From: Promerops cafer
Taxonomy: Eukaryota > Chordata > Aves > Passeriformes > Nectariniidae
Direction: 5' to 3'
Length of the DNA: 64,000 bases
Assembly (NCBI GenBank): GCA_013398275.1
Contig: VZSE01006234.1
Span: forward strand, 1,524,932 to 1,588,931
The notes beneath the pieces were generated by a model. It searched no databases, was not told the DNA's origin, and saw only the letters and a list, made by a program, of their open reading frames with translations. Below are positions 13,490 through 27,100 of the stretch, piece after piece; position 1 is the stretch's first letter; each line of letters starts with the position of its first letter. The position numbers were made by a program, and so were the translations under genes.

Positions 13490-14910
13490 TCTATCTGCTA
13501 TTTCTAATGCTACTGTCTGTGTGTTTGAGATGGAGGGACAAGAATTATCTGCTGTATTCAAGTGACAAATATTCAAGCAGGTGCCCCAGGGACTTGTACA
13601 GTGACATCATGTTGCCCTCTGGTTTGTTTTCTATCACTTTCCAGAGGCTTCCTAACCTACTTTTTTGACTTCCACTCAGCTGACACTTTGGTAGAACTCA
13701 AACAGCATCTCAAAGGTGTCTCTCCTGAGTGGTAATTGCTAATTTAAGTTCATTGCTGTGTTCATGTAACTACCTTTGTTCTGTCCCATGTCCATTGCTT
13801 TTGCAGCCATCAGCACTGAGATTCATCTTGCACTTCAACAGTATTTTTAAAACCATCTGCAAGGCTTTGTGATCAGATTTAATTTGTATTACCTTGGATT
13901 TTTTTCTCATCAGTAAGTTGTGTCACTTTGTGTTTTCCAGATCATTTATGAATATTTTGAACAGCACATTCAAATAGTTTCCTAACTTTTAATCAGTTGT
14001 TAATTCTCTGTAGGACCTTCCCTCCTATTCTTTGAGAACTTAGGAGGCTTTTTAAAGAGTCTTTGGTGAGAGACTTCATCAAAAATGATGTAGAAATGCA
14101 AGTTTTATATCAAGTGATCACCTAAATTCACATGTTCATCAGCTCCTTCAAAGAACTCAGATTTGTGCCAAATGATTTCCTTCTACAAAAGCTATGTGAG
14201 GAGGAATTGGTACGTTATTTCTCTCTTCAGGCCAGTAATTATTTTCCTCTTTTTACTCATTTCAGGCACACAGAAGTCAGACCTGCACCTTGCATCCCCT
14301 CAAAACATATCTCAAACATTGGCATTGGGTTTTCTGCTTTTTTCCTAGTACTGAGGCTTAGACCCTGAGTTAAGTCTAGCATTGTGTGCCACAGTTTAAT
14401 TGCTCATCCCTTATTATTTCATGTTCAGTTTGGATTTCAATCAAGATTTCTAAAATATCAAATCCTTGAATTTACTCTTGTTCATTTACTGTTTTTTCCT
14501 AAAATCTTTTATTCCAGTTCTTCATACTGAAATAGTTCTCCTGGCTTTCCTCTGCAAAGAAAACTCCAGTGTGGGGACCTCCTTATATCCCTACGGAAGA
14601 TGCATGGATGCAGAGAATTCATTTAGCTTTTGTGCTTCATCCTTATCTTCTTTGAGCATTCTTTTTACATTTCAATCATCTGTCAGCCCTACAGACACAG
14701 TCTGGCAGTCTTCCTGCTTCTGTTGTCTTTGAAAATTATTTTATTACGTTTTTTATGTCTTCAGCTACTTGCTCCTCAAGATATGCTTTTCAACAGACTT
14801 ATGGTTTCTCAGTTAACTTAGCAGATCTGTGCTCATTTCTGTTTTCCTTATTTGGGTAGAACTTGCACTTTTTGAGGACCCTCCTTCATTCATCTCTTAA
14901 ACCACCCTGG
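13490..14910 (-). mobile_element. Antisense CR1-type LINE relic (reverse-transcriptase region)
   Basis: Read on the + strand, the stretch matches in order the antisense of a CR1 reverse-transcriptase region of the type abundant in turtles and crocodilians. Landmarks are GAGATGGAGGGACAAGAATT (13526), TTTTTTGACTTCCACTCAGC (13661), CCTGAGTGGTAATTGCTAAT (13726), CCAGATCATTTATGAATATT (13938), TTTGGTGAGAGACTTCATCA (14062) and AGAATTCATTTAGCTT (14614). On the minus strand the segment near 14055-14085 still reads like the F-D-x-V-x-H-Q-R-L motif of the polymerase. Many indels and stops are present and the open frame is lost. Both ends are approximate; the left end could extend toward 13330. Confidence 0.72.
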
Positions 14911-14919
14911 GCTGAAGCA

Positions 14920-15217
14920 GCAGCCAGTGGGGCAGCTCCTTTTGACCTGGCACCACCATTTGAAACATGCAGGGTATTTCTGACATTAGAGACTGCAAAC
15001 TGTCCAAGCCCCGCTCTGTCCTGTGGCAGACACCATCCCAGTCCTCCGTCCCCCATGCCCACTCCTGACTGTCCCTGTCCACACGTGGGCCCGTCACCGA
15101 TGTGTGACACTGGCGCTGCAGGGAGGGGCCTGAGCGCTCCGTCTCTTCCGTGCCCTAGGTGGAAACACAGCTCCTGCCTCTGAGCAAAGTGCCAGCAGAG
15201 AGGAGAGCTGCTGCAAG
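14920..15217 (+). promoter_or_regulatory. Candidate GRAP2 upstream promoter or non-coding first exon
   Basis: This GC-rich patch stands out from the AT-rich region around it and lies about 5 kb before the first coding exon. It ends in a good donor, CTGCAAG|GTATGG at 15217/15218, after a purine-rich exon-like segment, and contains CTTCCG, an Ets-like core. GRAP2 needs at least one non-coding exon upstream of 20264, and this is one possible place. No transcript evidence is available, and a first exon outside the window is equally possible. Confidence 0.25.
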
Positions 15218-18200
15218 GTATGGGCTGAGCGTGGCTCCGAGACTGGAGTAGTGGGAGCTGGTGGGACAAGGGAGGAAGGGGAGGGGGGGTTTGGAAGGAA
15301 AGGTGAAGTACTGCGCAGTAGGGGCAGAGCATGGGATCCTAAGGCCATCTTGTTTATCAGCTTTCACGACAGGGCAGTGCTTTTGCAGGACAAATCTGAC
15401 CAGCTGGAATCTGAGGGAGGAGGTAGGCAAACAGAAGGAGGTGTTTCCCCACTATCCCAGTCTCCCCACACCAACCCTTCCAGCACAGCAAAGATTTGGG
15501 ATTTTGTACTGTCACAGTATCGTGCGGTACTGTATCATGTGCTTGTCTCTTTGAGCCTGTTGTTGCACCAGCTTCCCATGCTGCTGCACAACTCTGCTCT
15601 GATGTGATGGGAAATAGCACAGAAGACCCGAGTTCCCTAGGGACATTAAGCACCATCCTAGTTTGGGGCATTTCTTACCATCTGCTGTTGGTTATAGAGT
15701 CCTGAGAGTTTGTTTGTTCTGTGAATCCTGTTCCTAGGAGGCTTATTTTGTTTGCACACAGGCTCAGCCAAAATGCTATGCAATTTCTCTGGTGACAGAA
15801 TAGCCAAGACTTTAATGCATCATTTCTGAGTGCTTAGTGACTTGTTCTCCCTTATAAATTTTACCCTCTTATCACTGACAGTCAGTGAAGCTGCACCGTT
15901 AACTCCGTAGCAAGAGGTTTGTGTTTTTGCAGCTAAATATTCCCATGCCACTTGTATGTGGCCTAGCTGGTGAAAACAAAGCTGTTATCTGCAACAGCTC
16001 TTTTAGATTACAGGTCCCTTCTCCATTGTTTCTGCTGAAATGTCATCTGGAGTTTCTGTACAGATGTTCAGGGTTGAATCCTGTCCCTGGTTGCTCATCA
16101 GTCCAATAGGTCGTTCTTGCAGAGCCGAACAAAGACACGGTAGCTTGGTGCAAAACCTCACTGGATGAAGCTTCAGACTGGAGATGTGTGCAATTTTTTA
16201 TGTTACAGGCACACAAATAGAAACCTTTTTCATATGGTTCCACTAAGCGAGTGCGTTGTTGCAACTTTGCTCTCCTGATGTAAGTAGGTGAGACTGGGGA
16301 AAGCTGAGTCTGGGCAGTCCCTGAGTGACGAACTCTTCACAGGTGGTGACCTTCCCTGGCCTTGTTACTGCTGAATTTGGAACCAACATGGTGTAGGGTA
16401 ACGGTGTTAAACTCTTTGGGACTCTGCTGTCAGGCTGTATTGCTTGCTGATGTGTTTTAGGCCTTGGCACTTTCCATCAGCAGAGACGCTGATGCTCTTG
16501 CCCAGGGAATGGCATTCCACCAAACTAAAATGCCTGCCTTGTGCTCTGAAAGCCATGCTGCTTTTCACTTTTCATTTGGTGAACCTTCTGTTGCACCAGT
16601 CCCACAGAACTGCTGTAGCCTTACGCCTCTTGGATCCACCCTGATACAAAGGTGAACCACAGAGAAAATTCACCTGCGTGCAGAAAGCCAGCACAAAATG
16701 AAGGGCACTGGTCAACTCACACTCGGAACTGAAAAATCCCTCTTTGAACATCGCGCATGTTTCACGCTAGACTCTCTGCAAAGGTGATTTTCACAGAGAA
16801 CATTACGCACTGTCTAAAATTGTCCTTGGCTACCAAAAGCTTAAAGGAGCTGCACCACACAGTAAAAAGCGGAATTTGGGATAAAAGGTGCTTGAGAAAT
16901 GTGAGTTATGATAATAGTGAAAAATTTCCTGTCTCTCTGTGTTGTGGGGTGGTGCTCAGAGTCACACACATGCAGAGAGTGAAAGAATGGGCTCCTGGCA
17001 GGGGAGTTTTCATGAGGGCCCAGCACTGGCCCATGTGGAGTGGGGATTCTCAAGTTACAGATGGAGGGAGGAACAGGATCAGAAAAACAGAACTGGTTTG
17101 AAGTTCAGGTGCTGAAAAGTGGTAGTCTGGAGTTCAAAGACAGGATTATTGGCTAGTGTTGCTTTAGTAGTTGGTGGGGAAAGAGCTTAAGACCAGAGAA
17201 TTTACTGCATTGCTGATTTATCAACACAGCCAGAACTGTGGATGGTGTTCGAGCCCCTTCTGAATCCAGCCGCTGGCAATGAAAGACACATTTAATCCAT
17301 GCGTTAGATTGTTTGAAGAGGTATCTCTCTCCTGGTCTCTCCCTGAGGCTGGGATTGCTGAAATTGGAAAGAATGTGAGAGGGAAGATTTTAACTGTTTC
17401 ACAAACTCTTCTCCTTTGGAGGGGGCCACATTCCAATAGCACCTTTAACATTTGAGTCATTGAAAAATTAAACGTTTTCTACTCTCTTGCCCCTGTAGAG
17501 AGAACCCCCACTACTTCTTCTGTATCTAAGGGACAGAATCAAAGACAGGATTTGTATTTAAATAGTTTATTGTTTTTAAGTGTGTTCTTTTCCTCAAACT
17601 GGGATTAATGGTCTGCACTTAGGAGTTCCAGGATCCACCTGCACTGTTGGCTCTGAGCTCTCTACAGCAGGCCACCACTGAAAGATAAAACACTTAAAAA
17701 CCACCCTTGCTAAAGTAATTCTCCTGTAGTCTTTTTCTTCAATTGTCTTCCATGAAAGAGTATCGTTGTTTAACCAGTTCCTTTAAGGGTTAATTCCCCT
17801 CCAATTTAATATCCCTATGCTCTGTTAGCACACAATGGGGCTTACAGTGCCTGTGGAGGGTTACAGACTGAAGCTTCAAAAATGTCTGTGCAAGAATAGA
17901 GGACAGTTCTCACATCAGGCCCGAGCTGCACCTGCAGGGTAACACAAATGTTTGGAATAAGAGTAAGACAGAGGGTGACCCTAATCTGCAAAAGGTATCA
18001 AAAGTAAGAATTAAAGAGCATTAGTAGGTCAACAGGGAGGATAGGGGGTGAAAATGTTTGGAATGGGTGGAAAGCTGAAGCCTGAGAATAAACACCAATG
18101 TGCTTTAGGGTGTGAGTGTTCAGCACTGATGTCTGTTGGAAGCCTACAGGTTGGAATAGCAGGCGTAGGGCAGATCTCATCTGAGCTATGTGCTCAGACC

Positions 18201-20263
18201 TACATGGGAGGCCCTGGCACTGAAGCAACTCCAATTGCTCTACACAGATTCATGCTGAATAAGCAGAACTCTCTGTGGACTGCCAAAAAATTTGCCTTGG
18301 TGCTTCATAGCTCTCATGAGTCACTTGGAAATAAATTCACCTATAAGCAGCAAAAAAGAGAGTGCTAACAGAATCCACTAGGAAGCATATAAACATCTTT
18401 TTTTTTTAGTTAGAAGTGATCGTAACAAATCTCAGAACTAATATCCAGTGACATTATCACCCCTCTTGTGGATCACTTTATTCAGGGATCTTTAGTCAAG
18501 TGCAAAGGGACTCTGCAAGCAGGAAATAGACAATTTAGCCAATAAATAACTGCTTTATACAGTTAACACACACAGAACCTAGTTAGGATTTAATTAAATA
18601 TTTGGCTACACATTAGCATACTCCTCCCCTGTATAAAGGCACCCAAAGATTCTTTGCAGGCATCAATCAGAAATGAAGAGTCAACCTCCATGGTTGCCAT
18701 CTACCACCAGCTAGGTCAGGCCTGATGGCACTGACAGCTCAATGACCCAAATGATTCATGACAGGTACTCAGCTAGACTGACTATCCCTAAGGTTTTGTT
18801 TTCCCTCTGAGATTTTGTATCTTCCCATGTAGATGGTTTTCCTCTCAAATCCCTGGGCTAATGCTGGTGCAGTCCTAGAGCTTTTGCCCTGCAGGCTTTC
18901 TCCCAGCTCATTCTCAGCAGTTTAAGTTGAGCTGTATCAGAGCTGGGCCTGGATCCTTGTTACGAAGATAGTTAAATCCCTGGGTTGTGTGTCAAAGGAG
19001 GAACATTACAGCATGTACTGCCAAGAAGGAGGGTTACAGCAGCCTTTTGATTTTAAAGTGGCAAAATTCTGGAGCCTGCTCAGTATCAACACTTTGTATT
19101 TTGGGGATCTCGTGTCAGTCCTAATAGATAAGAAATATCTAACCCAAATTAGGGTTGTTCATTTGTTTGTACAGTGTCTTTCTAGAGCTTTCTGGTTAAG
19201 AATGTTCTGGATCAGACAAGTTGGCACTTTCTCTCAAGCCATGAAGACTGGGTGTTTGTGTGAGAATTGAGATTAGGTAGTGGAACCTGTAGCTTCAGGA
19301 TCTTTGTTCCCAGATGAGCCTAGTTTAGAAATCGTAGAAATTACTTCTGTATTGGAGCTGTCTGATGGTCTTAGAAGCTGTGCTGCAAGAGCATCTGCCA
19401 GCAGTGCACTTGTTTATTGTGGCACTGCCTGGCTATTTCTTGGCTTGTCACTAGCAGTCACCACTGGGCTGTGGGGTACATGACCCAGCCATGGGAAATC
19501 AGTAACTCTTGATTCTAGAAATGGTCCTGCTGGGGTACATCCGAGTTACATGAGCAGGAAGTGGTGAAGGAGCAAAGCTCATCTTGCCACTTCCCCTACG
19601 ACATTGCTCTGGTGACGAAAAGCAGGCTTTGGTTTGCAGGCTGTCTGATACGTTTCAGGCTCCTGGGTTACCAACCCTGGGGTAGGCTAACTCTCTGCCT
19701 GCTTCAAAATAGGGAATACAGCCTTTCTGCAGACAGTTTTTTCCTACCTGAAAGTTGTGGTCACCCATGTTAAGCCATCACAAAGAAAAGACTCTTTCAA
19801 CCTCCCATATTGTGGCCCTTGTCCAAGAAAGAAATATGTATTTATTGCAGCCCTGTTTGTTTTGTCCACAATTTGACTCACTCGTGAGGTAAAGAGTAAG
19901 TCACTGCAGGGGGCAAATGCATTTTTGTGTTGCAGGACAGGGTCACTTGCTTTATTGAGAACTGTGACAGAGTTGGTCTCTACATGCTTTTCCCAATAGA
20001 TTGCTCTAGAGAAAGAGATCTGTTGGAATAAGCGTACACTATTGGTTATTTGTACTTCTGACTTGAGCTAATTATAGCCTCAGCCATGCCCTCTCTTCTA
20101 CCTGCTAATGCCTTTCCATGTCTAGTACCTAATGGCTGCCCGTAGTCGGCGCGTGCTTCTCCACTCACAAATCACAGCACTTCCCGTCAGCTTTCCCGAG
20201 GCTGGGCTCCACGGCCCCAGTAGTGCACAGAGGCTGACAAGTACCTGACATTACTTCTTCCAG
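15218..20263. other. Non-coding region directly upstream of GRAP2 exon 2
   Basis: This is probably GRAP2 intron preceding the first coding exon. Short open frames here lack family features. No repeat element was recognised. Confidence 0.55.
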
Positions 20264-20366
20264 CTTTGCTCTGCCCCCAAGCCACGGTATGGAAGCCATC
20301 GCCAAGTTTGATTTCACTGCTTCTGGAGAAGACGAGTTGAGCTTCCAGGCTGGGGATATGCTGAAG
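20264..20366 (+). CDS. GRAP2: GRAP2 first coding exon (5'UTR tail plus residues 1-26)
   Basis: The exon appears to open at 20264 after the acceptor TTACTTCTTCCAG. It has 25 nt of 5' UTR, then ATG at 20289 and 78 coding nt ending at the donor AAG|GTAAGT (20367). It encodes the first half of the N-terminal SH3. The AKFDF segment stands in place of the classical ALYDY motif, and the acidic GEDELSF segment is the RT loop. The ATG is the family start. The acceptor directly upstream implies at least one non-coding exon further 5', as in human GRAP2. Intron 1 is 3046 bp. Confidence 0.93.
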
Positions 20367-23300
20367 GTAAGTACAGTCCCCAGCTTGACTGAACAGCGTT
20401 TCTGAGACTGCTTCCAGATCTTTCTTGTGCTTCCATTTGCCTTGACAAAACAGATGAAGGCACATCTATAAACTAGGATACAAATGCGAGATACGCCTCT
20501 CCCAAAGAGTTTGCAATAGGACAAGAATTCCCCGGTTACTTGAGTCTTTTCTTGATTTTATGCCCCTAAACTGTGGATTTAGTTACCCTGCAGTCCTCCA
20601 GTAGTCAGCAGGGAAGGGTAAGTACCTTTGCTGAGGCACAGATCAAGATCTCTGGTGACAAATTTTGAGGGTCCTGTCTGTTTTCATTGACTAGGTAAAC
20701 CATCCACAGTGACTACATTATGATGACTATGTCTAAATGCAGGCATGATCAGTTCTGTCCAAAGGGATTGCTGTCTTCCTTATTTCCAGCCCTTACACTG
20801 TTTAAAAGATAACTCTTATCCATTCTAGAATTTATGTCTAACTTTTCACTGTTAGTAATTATTGTTAGATGCTGCAGGGATCTTAGGCAATCGCAAATAG
20901 AAGAGGAAAAGTCCATGAGACAGACAGGTACGCACATAATGGAATAGTTTAAGAGATCCTGGTCTAATGATGTTATATACACCCTTGCAGGAATTTAACA
21001 ATGGGGCAATGGCAGAAGTAGAGTTGATCATACAATACAGAGCTTCTGGAAGTCTCTTTAAAGTTGATTTGTATGTGTTATGATAGAACAGTTCGTGTTA
21101 ACGTTACCAAAGTCCCACAGACGAAGTCACTTAAGTTTCACCCTAATTATATATCCACTTCTCAGCCCCAGATGTTCTGTTTGCATTGAAAGTGCCTGAG
21201 TATTACTCCTCCCTAAGGCCTTAACTCCTTTACTGTCCAAAGGGATGGTGTACAACAATAGGATGTAATCCCTTGTTTTCTACCCCTCTGTGAAGTCACA
21301 AGTATTCCAGTTAATAATCAGATATTGGGTCTCAGTCTTGCCTTTTCCATCACCACAATTTTTTATTTTATTGGCCTTTTAATTCTTGGCACTTAGACAA
21401 AGCTGATAGCATCCAGAGCTCATTAGTACCAAATCTTTCCAAAGAGCTGTGAGAAGGTTCTGGAGAAATCACTGCCTCTCTTCAGCACAGATGAACACTC
21501 ATTCTTCCCCAGTCAGGCCCTACTATCACATGACCTCTGCTGATGCCTTTTCTCTCAGGAGACTTGCATCAAGTCCCTGGCTGGGGTGATGGTGTTGGCC
21601 AGGTCACTTTTCTTTCTGTTCCACAGTTTCCCTTCCTGTAAAATCACTATAAACTAGAGCTTCCTTTCAAAGCATGCTGGAAGCTTCTGATAAAAAGTGT
21701 CAACACTACACACCAGTTTTATTGTTATTAGTTGTCATAGAGAATTCACTACCAGAAAAATCAAACTGCCTCTTGCTTTAATGTCCTTGAGGTAAACAAA
21801 ACAACACCTTAGCCACCCAAGCCGTAGCAGCAGTAAATCAGCCTCAGTAACAACTCTGTTCTGGCATAGGCACACATACATTCATACCCCATCATGAGCC
21901 CCCTTGTGCTGCCTGCAACAACCTGCTGATTTATAAAGGAGATAAGATGAAGTATTGATGTAGAGATTACAAAACAGGAAACACGAGGCCCTCAACCAGT
22001 AGTGACAGTAGGAAATCCACCCTCTTACCCCCCCTCCCCACATCCTTCTATGAGAGGATGGCACACTGAGAGAAACCTGCCAGCTCTGCAGTGGCAAACA
22101 GCTGGTGGGTCTTTCTGGAAACCTCACTCCCAACAGCAGGGCCTGAGCATGAGCAGGAAGTAGCTATCAACCCCTATGTTTGACCCCAGCAGTGAAAAAA
22201 GATCCTTAACCCAGCACCCAGGCATGAGGACAGCAGTGACTATACAAGTAGGGAATTCCACAGCTTTCTATTCCTTAACTTTTCTGAATCCAAATGTTTG
22301 AAAAAGGCCTACGTGGCAGGAAAGGCAATGAAGAATTGGCTCTAGAGACAGTAACATCCTGTTGCCAATACAAAGCCGTTGAAACGTGCCTTAGGCTCCC
22401 AAAACCATGAGATTGGCTCACAAAGTAAGTATTATTACTGTTAACAATAGATTTTAAATTAAGTCTTTTCCACTCGCTTGTTCCTTTTAAAACTGTCATG
22501 GCTCATGCTTTTGGGCACCTCTCCAAAACCAGAAAGAGCAGAAACATGGTCTATTTCATACAGCAGAATCCTGTCCCAGGAGTTGGAATGTTAAACAAAA
22601 CACCAAAGACCACAACATTTGCAGTAAAATCCCAATGTGATTGTATCCCTATCCTCTTTCCTCTAGCTTAGGGCTGTGTCTTAGGCCATCAGCCAGGGTG
22701 TCATGAATTTGGGCCCTCCCTGGTCAGCAGTGATGTTTCTAAGGACCATTACAGTTAACATTAATGTGAGCACACTTGAAGCTGCTCCAGTGTGTGATGT
22801 GGACTCACTTCCAGCTATCCTACAGTCTCCTAAGTATAACAGTGTCTTGAAAATACTTTTTGCCTCCTTCTTTTATCTACCTTGGCAAAGCTCAGGGCAG
22901 CTGAAGACTTAACCCTCTGAAAGAATCTGCTGTGAAATGACAGGTGAGAGCACGTGGTAACATCTGTGCAGTCGTAAGGCACACAGATACAGCTGCATAG
23001 CCCTCCATACCCATACGTCAGAGGAGTTTTCACAATATTTTCTTCTTCCCTTGTGAATCTGAGATGCTCCAGTACCAACTATAAAAGGCAGCACGGAGAA
23101 TAACTTAAACTCCTATTAAGTCTTTCAAAGCTGAATTTCTCCATTTCACAGGCATCAGAGATACAGGGACAGGGAATCAGACAAAGGGGTAAAGGTAACA
23201 AGAAAATCTCTCTAATTCTACTCAGGCTCCTTTATTACTTGCTTGCTCTGAAGTGCTCACCAGCCACTAACCTTGTTGCACCGTGGGTGGGGAGTAGAGA

Positions 23301-24098
23301 ATGTGTACCATTTTATTTTATTCTTACGAGACATTCTAGGTCTCTTCCCCAGTCTTGGTTACTTTTGCCTTTCTTGGGAGACACGTTTATTCCTTCTGTT
23401 TCTCCATTGCAGATTTTGAGCTCCCAGGAAGAGTGGTACAAGGCTGAGCTCAGAAGTCACGAGGGCTACGTTCCTAAGAACTTCATTGATTTCCATGTTC
23501 CCCCGTAAGTGTGACAGAAATGGTGTCACCACCATGGCACATTTCCACCGAGTGCTGGCAGGAGCACGTTTGCATGCACACGCAGAGGACAGGACAGGGG
23601 GAGTGCTGGGCATGACATCCTACACTTTGGGGCTGGCAAGGATTGCCATAATGCTACACACAATTCTGCCAGCACAGCGTACTTCTACCCCAAAGCATCC
23701 CCTGTTCTTTCGGAGCTAAATGGATCTCGATGATCGCTGTCAGTCCCGAGTGACTCTTCTGTTACTGCTGCTCAGAGGGATGCTGGGATGTGGCAGGAAT
23801 TGCGCTTAGATGTCCTCAGAGAGAAGGAGAATAGCCATGATGTGAAGTCTTGGAAACAGAGACAGAGGCTAAGCACAAAAGGAAGAGGAAGAGATCTTTC
23901 TGACAACGAATTATAAAAAAACTTCCTCCCCCTTCGACTCTTAACGACACTGAGTCCCTTTTCCCACCCTGCCGCCGCATTCCCTCCCCCCGCGCAGCGC
24001 TGTGAGTTGCAGTCGGTGCACTAGAGGTCAGTGCAATGCTGTGGCAGCTGGTGTTACTCCTGCATCGGCAGAGTTGATAGACCAGACACGCCGCCCGG

Positions 24099-24147
<49 letters not shown>

Positions 24148-27100
24148 AGGTCTGTCAGAGGACAGGCGCACCTGCGTTTCTCTCTTCCCGCTGAGGAGAT
24201 GGCAATGCGCTTTCAGAAACGAGTGATGCGTGTTGGAATGCATGTTAAATGTGCTCTCCAGCCCCATGCCATAAATATGACAGTGCATGGGATTTTTACA
24301 ACCTTTCAGTTAGCAGAAATGCTCCCAGAAGCACCTCTCGTCCTCTTTTCTCAAAAGTGCTGCAGCATTTCAGGGGTGAACAAGCAGAGCATGCACCAAG
24401 CCCGGTACTTGTGGCTGTAATGTGCTGGTGCCCTGAGCAGTCGTACTGGGAGCACACAGGGATTTTGAGGCTACAAATAAGTGCCTGCATCCCCTTTGGA
24501 GGTGGCACTTACTGGCCTTTTTGGACACAAGCTAACCTGCTTGGCTGAGCTGGAGGACATTATTAGTTTGCTGTTCAAATATGGGTTGGTGCTTTTGGGC
24601 CTCAGGGAGATGAGATGAGATCTTCCAGTCAGTTGTTCTTGTTCGCTCTTTCACAGGGCTGTGCCATCACTCAGGAGCACTGGCAGCTTCTTTTCTTCAC
24701 ACACATTTTTCTCATGTTGCTTTCTCTGTGCAAGAGCTGCAAATAAATATTCCTACTTTGACACTTTTCTAAGCACCAGGTCTGCACTTTGAAGCAGTTC
24801 AGGCCAGATGACAGAACTAGACGTAGGGAAGAAAGCTGCCCCCTATTTTTGATGGATTGTTTTAGCCCATCTTTTTCTTGTTAAGTAATCATTGAGATCG
24901 GTTGTCACGGCTCATCGAAGTCTGATTTTTCTTTGCTAATGATACATAGATAAACTGTGATGATAATAAGGAACTCCAAAGTGGAAATTACGGACGTTAG
25001 GAAATTAACAGAACTTAATTTTAATGCAATTCAGGCAATTAAGTATTAAGTTGAATCAAAGACTGCAGATTGTAGATCTTATTAGTTATGGAGTGGACAT
25101 ATGCAAATGTATGTGATTTTTTGTTTCACAACTGAAAAACTTCTACTGACATGGTATTCTTTTACTATTTATGGTGACTGTCTCATTATTAGTCCGGTGC
25201 CTTATGCTATTGTTTGTTATGCCTGGCTAAATTTGCCTAAGTGTGCTTATGTATTCTGTGCTTCTGCAATTTTGTGGTATTGTAACTCTTGCAGGAACCA
25301 ATTTATTAGTACTAAAACTTTCATGGCTTGCTTCTGCTAAAAATTTATGTGTGTTCCATGCAATATATCCATCGCAGCCCAGTAATTTTCAATCAGTTTG
25401 CCAAAAAGCAATTTGATGTATACGTCTGAGAATTATGTGTATATATGTATACATACACATTTGTAATTTAAAATTTCTTTGACTAACACCTTATTGTACT
25501 GTGTCTGTAATTACAGTTTCTGCTGAGTATTGCTTCTTAGCAGACCAAAGCTTACATTGTTCTCTTTGCATGTACATGCTTTTACTACTCAAAGAAAATG
25601 GTCTGCATCCATCAAACCCCTGTACCTCAGCATATACATGGCCACTGGGAGTAGCCATGTGGGCTCCTCTGATTCTTTTGTTTTCTTCCCTCCACCCTGC
25701 TTATTCACATTTTCCCTACCCTCAATTTTTTTATTCCTCACCTTAATTCACATCCTTGTTCACATCTCCATGATTTTTCCCACTTGACAGCTGGTTTGAT
25801 GAGAAGATATCCCGTCACGAAGCAGAGAACCTTCTCATGAGCAAAGGAGTTGGCTGCTTCATTGTCCGAGCCAGTCAGAACTCTCATGGTGACTTTTCCA
25901 TCTCTGTCAGGTATCTGCTTCTCACAGCATATTCCTGCTTCTTTTCCTGTTTAATGGTGTCCCTAGCCTCCTCTCATAAGGATTCCTAATGTGATGTAGC
26001 CTCTTGAGAAGTTTGAATGCTGCCAGTCGTGGGTAGTGCTGCTGTGTTGTGAATGAGAACAAATTAGGCATCTGATTCCCAAATGTTTCTGCCTCTTTTC
26101 AAGTGACACAGTGAATGCCCCATTCCAAAGCTGCATCCCCTGGTGACCTCCTTCTCTGAAAGCTGCAGCAAAGCAGACTGGTACAGGGAAAGTCTCCCAC
26201 AGTGCTTAACATGTGTCTTCCATTTGTTTTAATTCCCTGACAGCTCTGGTTACCGAATCCAAGAATTTACCTACTACCTATTAACAGATTACTATTACAT
26301 TGTTAACTTATTTCCCACAGGTCACTAAACAGCCATTGAACAAGGAATGGTTTTTCATTGCTTGCAGCCCAGCAGTTGCATTTGCTTCTAAGCAGAGCTC
26401 TTAAATGATGTTTGGTTTCCCAATTTTTAGTCAAATAGTTGATAACCAGTTTTAAGTTAGAGTCATGATTAACAATGTCTTTTCCAAGTGGTATGTACTT
26501 GCTGATTCAGGCAGCTCAAAAAGTATACAGAGGAACACAGGAAAACATTCTGGTTACATTTGCACCAATTAACACCAACAAATCAAGTACAGTCAGGTTC
26601 TTTCTCTGGCCCTGAAGTCAAGCAGTGTGGCAGAGGTCAGATCTGTATGGCTACACCCTCTTCACCCCACCAAACAGAAGAGCTGTGTTCAGGCAGCTCC
26701 CTGTGAACAGTTCCTGGCCTGTTCTTTCTAACCATGGCCCAGCACTATCTAAGGGACAGCTTTTCCACTTAAACCACAACCATGCTAACACTTCAGCAGC
26801 TTGGGGCTGTAGCAGTCAAGGATAGCATTGAGTCCCTGCCTGTCCCCATTTAGTTTATTTGTGCAGATGTAGCCTCTGAGAAGAGTGTTTTGAGTGCCTG
26901 GAGTTGCACAGAGCAAGGAGGTGGGTACCAAAACCAGATCACATCTGGTGCAAAGAGGAATTGTACACATCAGACAAGAGGTGGGAGGAGGGGAGGTACA
27001 GGGGGAATAAGGGGCAGAAGGTTGAGACTGTTAGTTTGGCTTGTAATAACATCGGAAAATTCATTTTTTTTTCTCTTTCTTTTTGGATAGGGAGAATGAC

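Noticed and set aside
14886..15332. 148-codon minus-strand open frame
   Set aside because: It lies in a GC-rich patch, is Pro/Ser/Leu-rich, and has no recognisable domain or splice support.
24028..24420. Open frames encoding Ser-Leu, Thr-His or Arg-Glu runs
   Set aside because: These are translations of the CT/CA microsatellite in GRAP2 intron 2.
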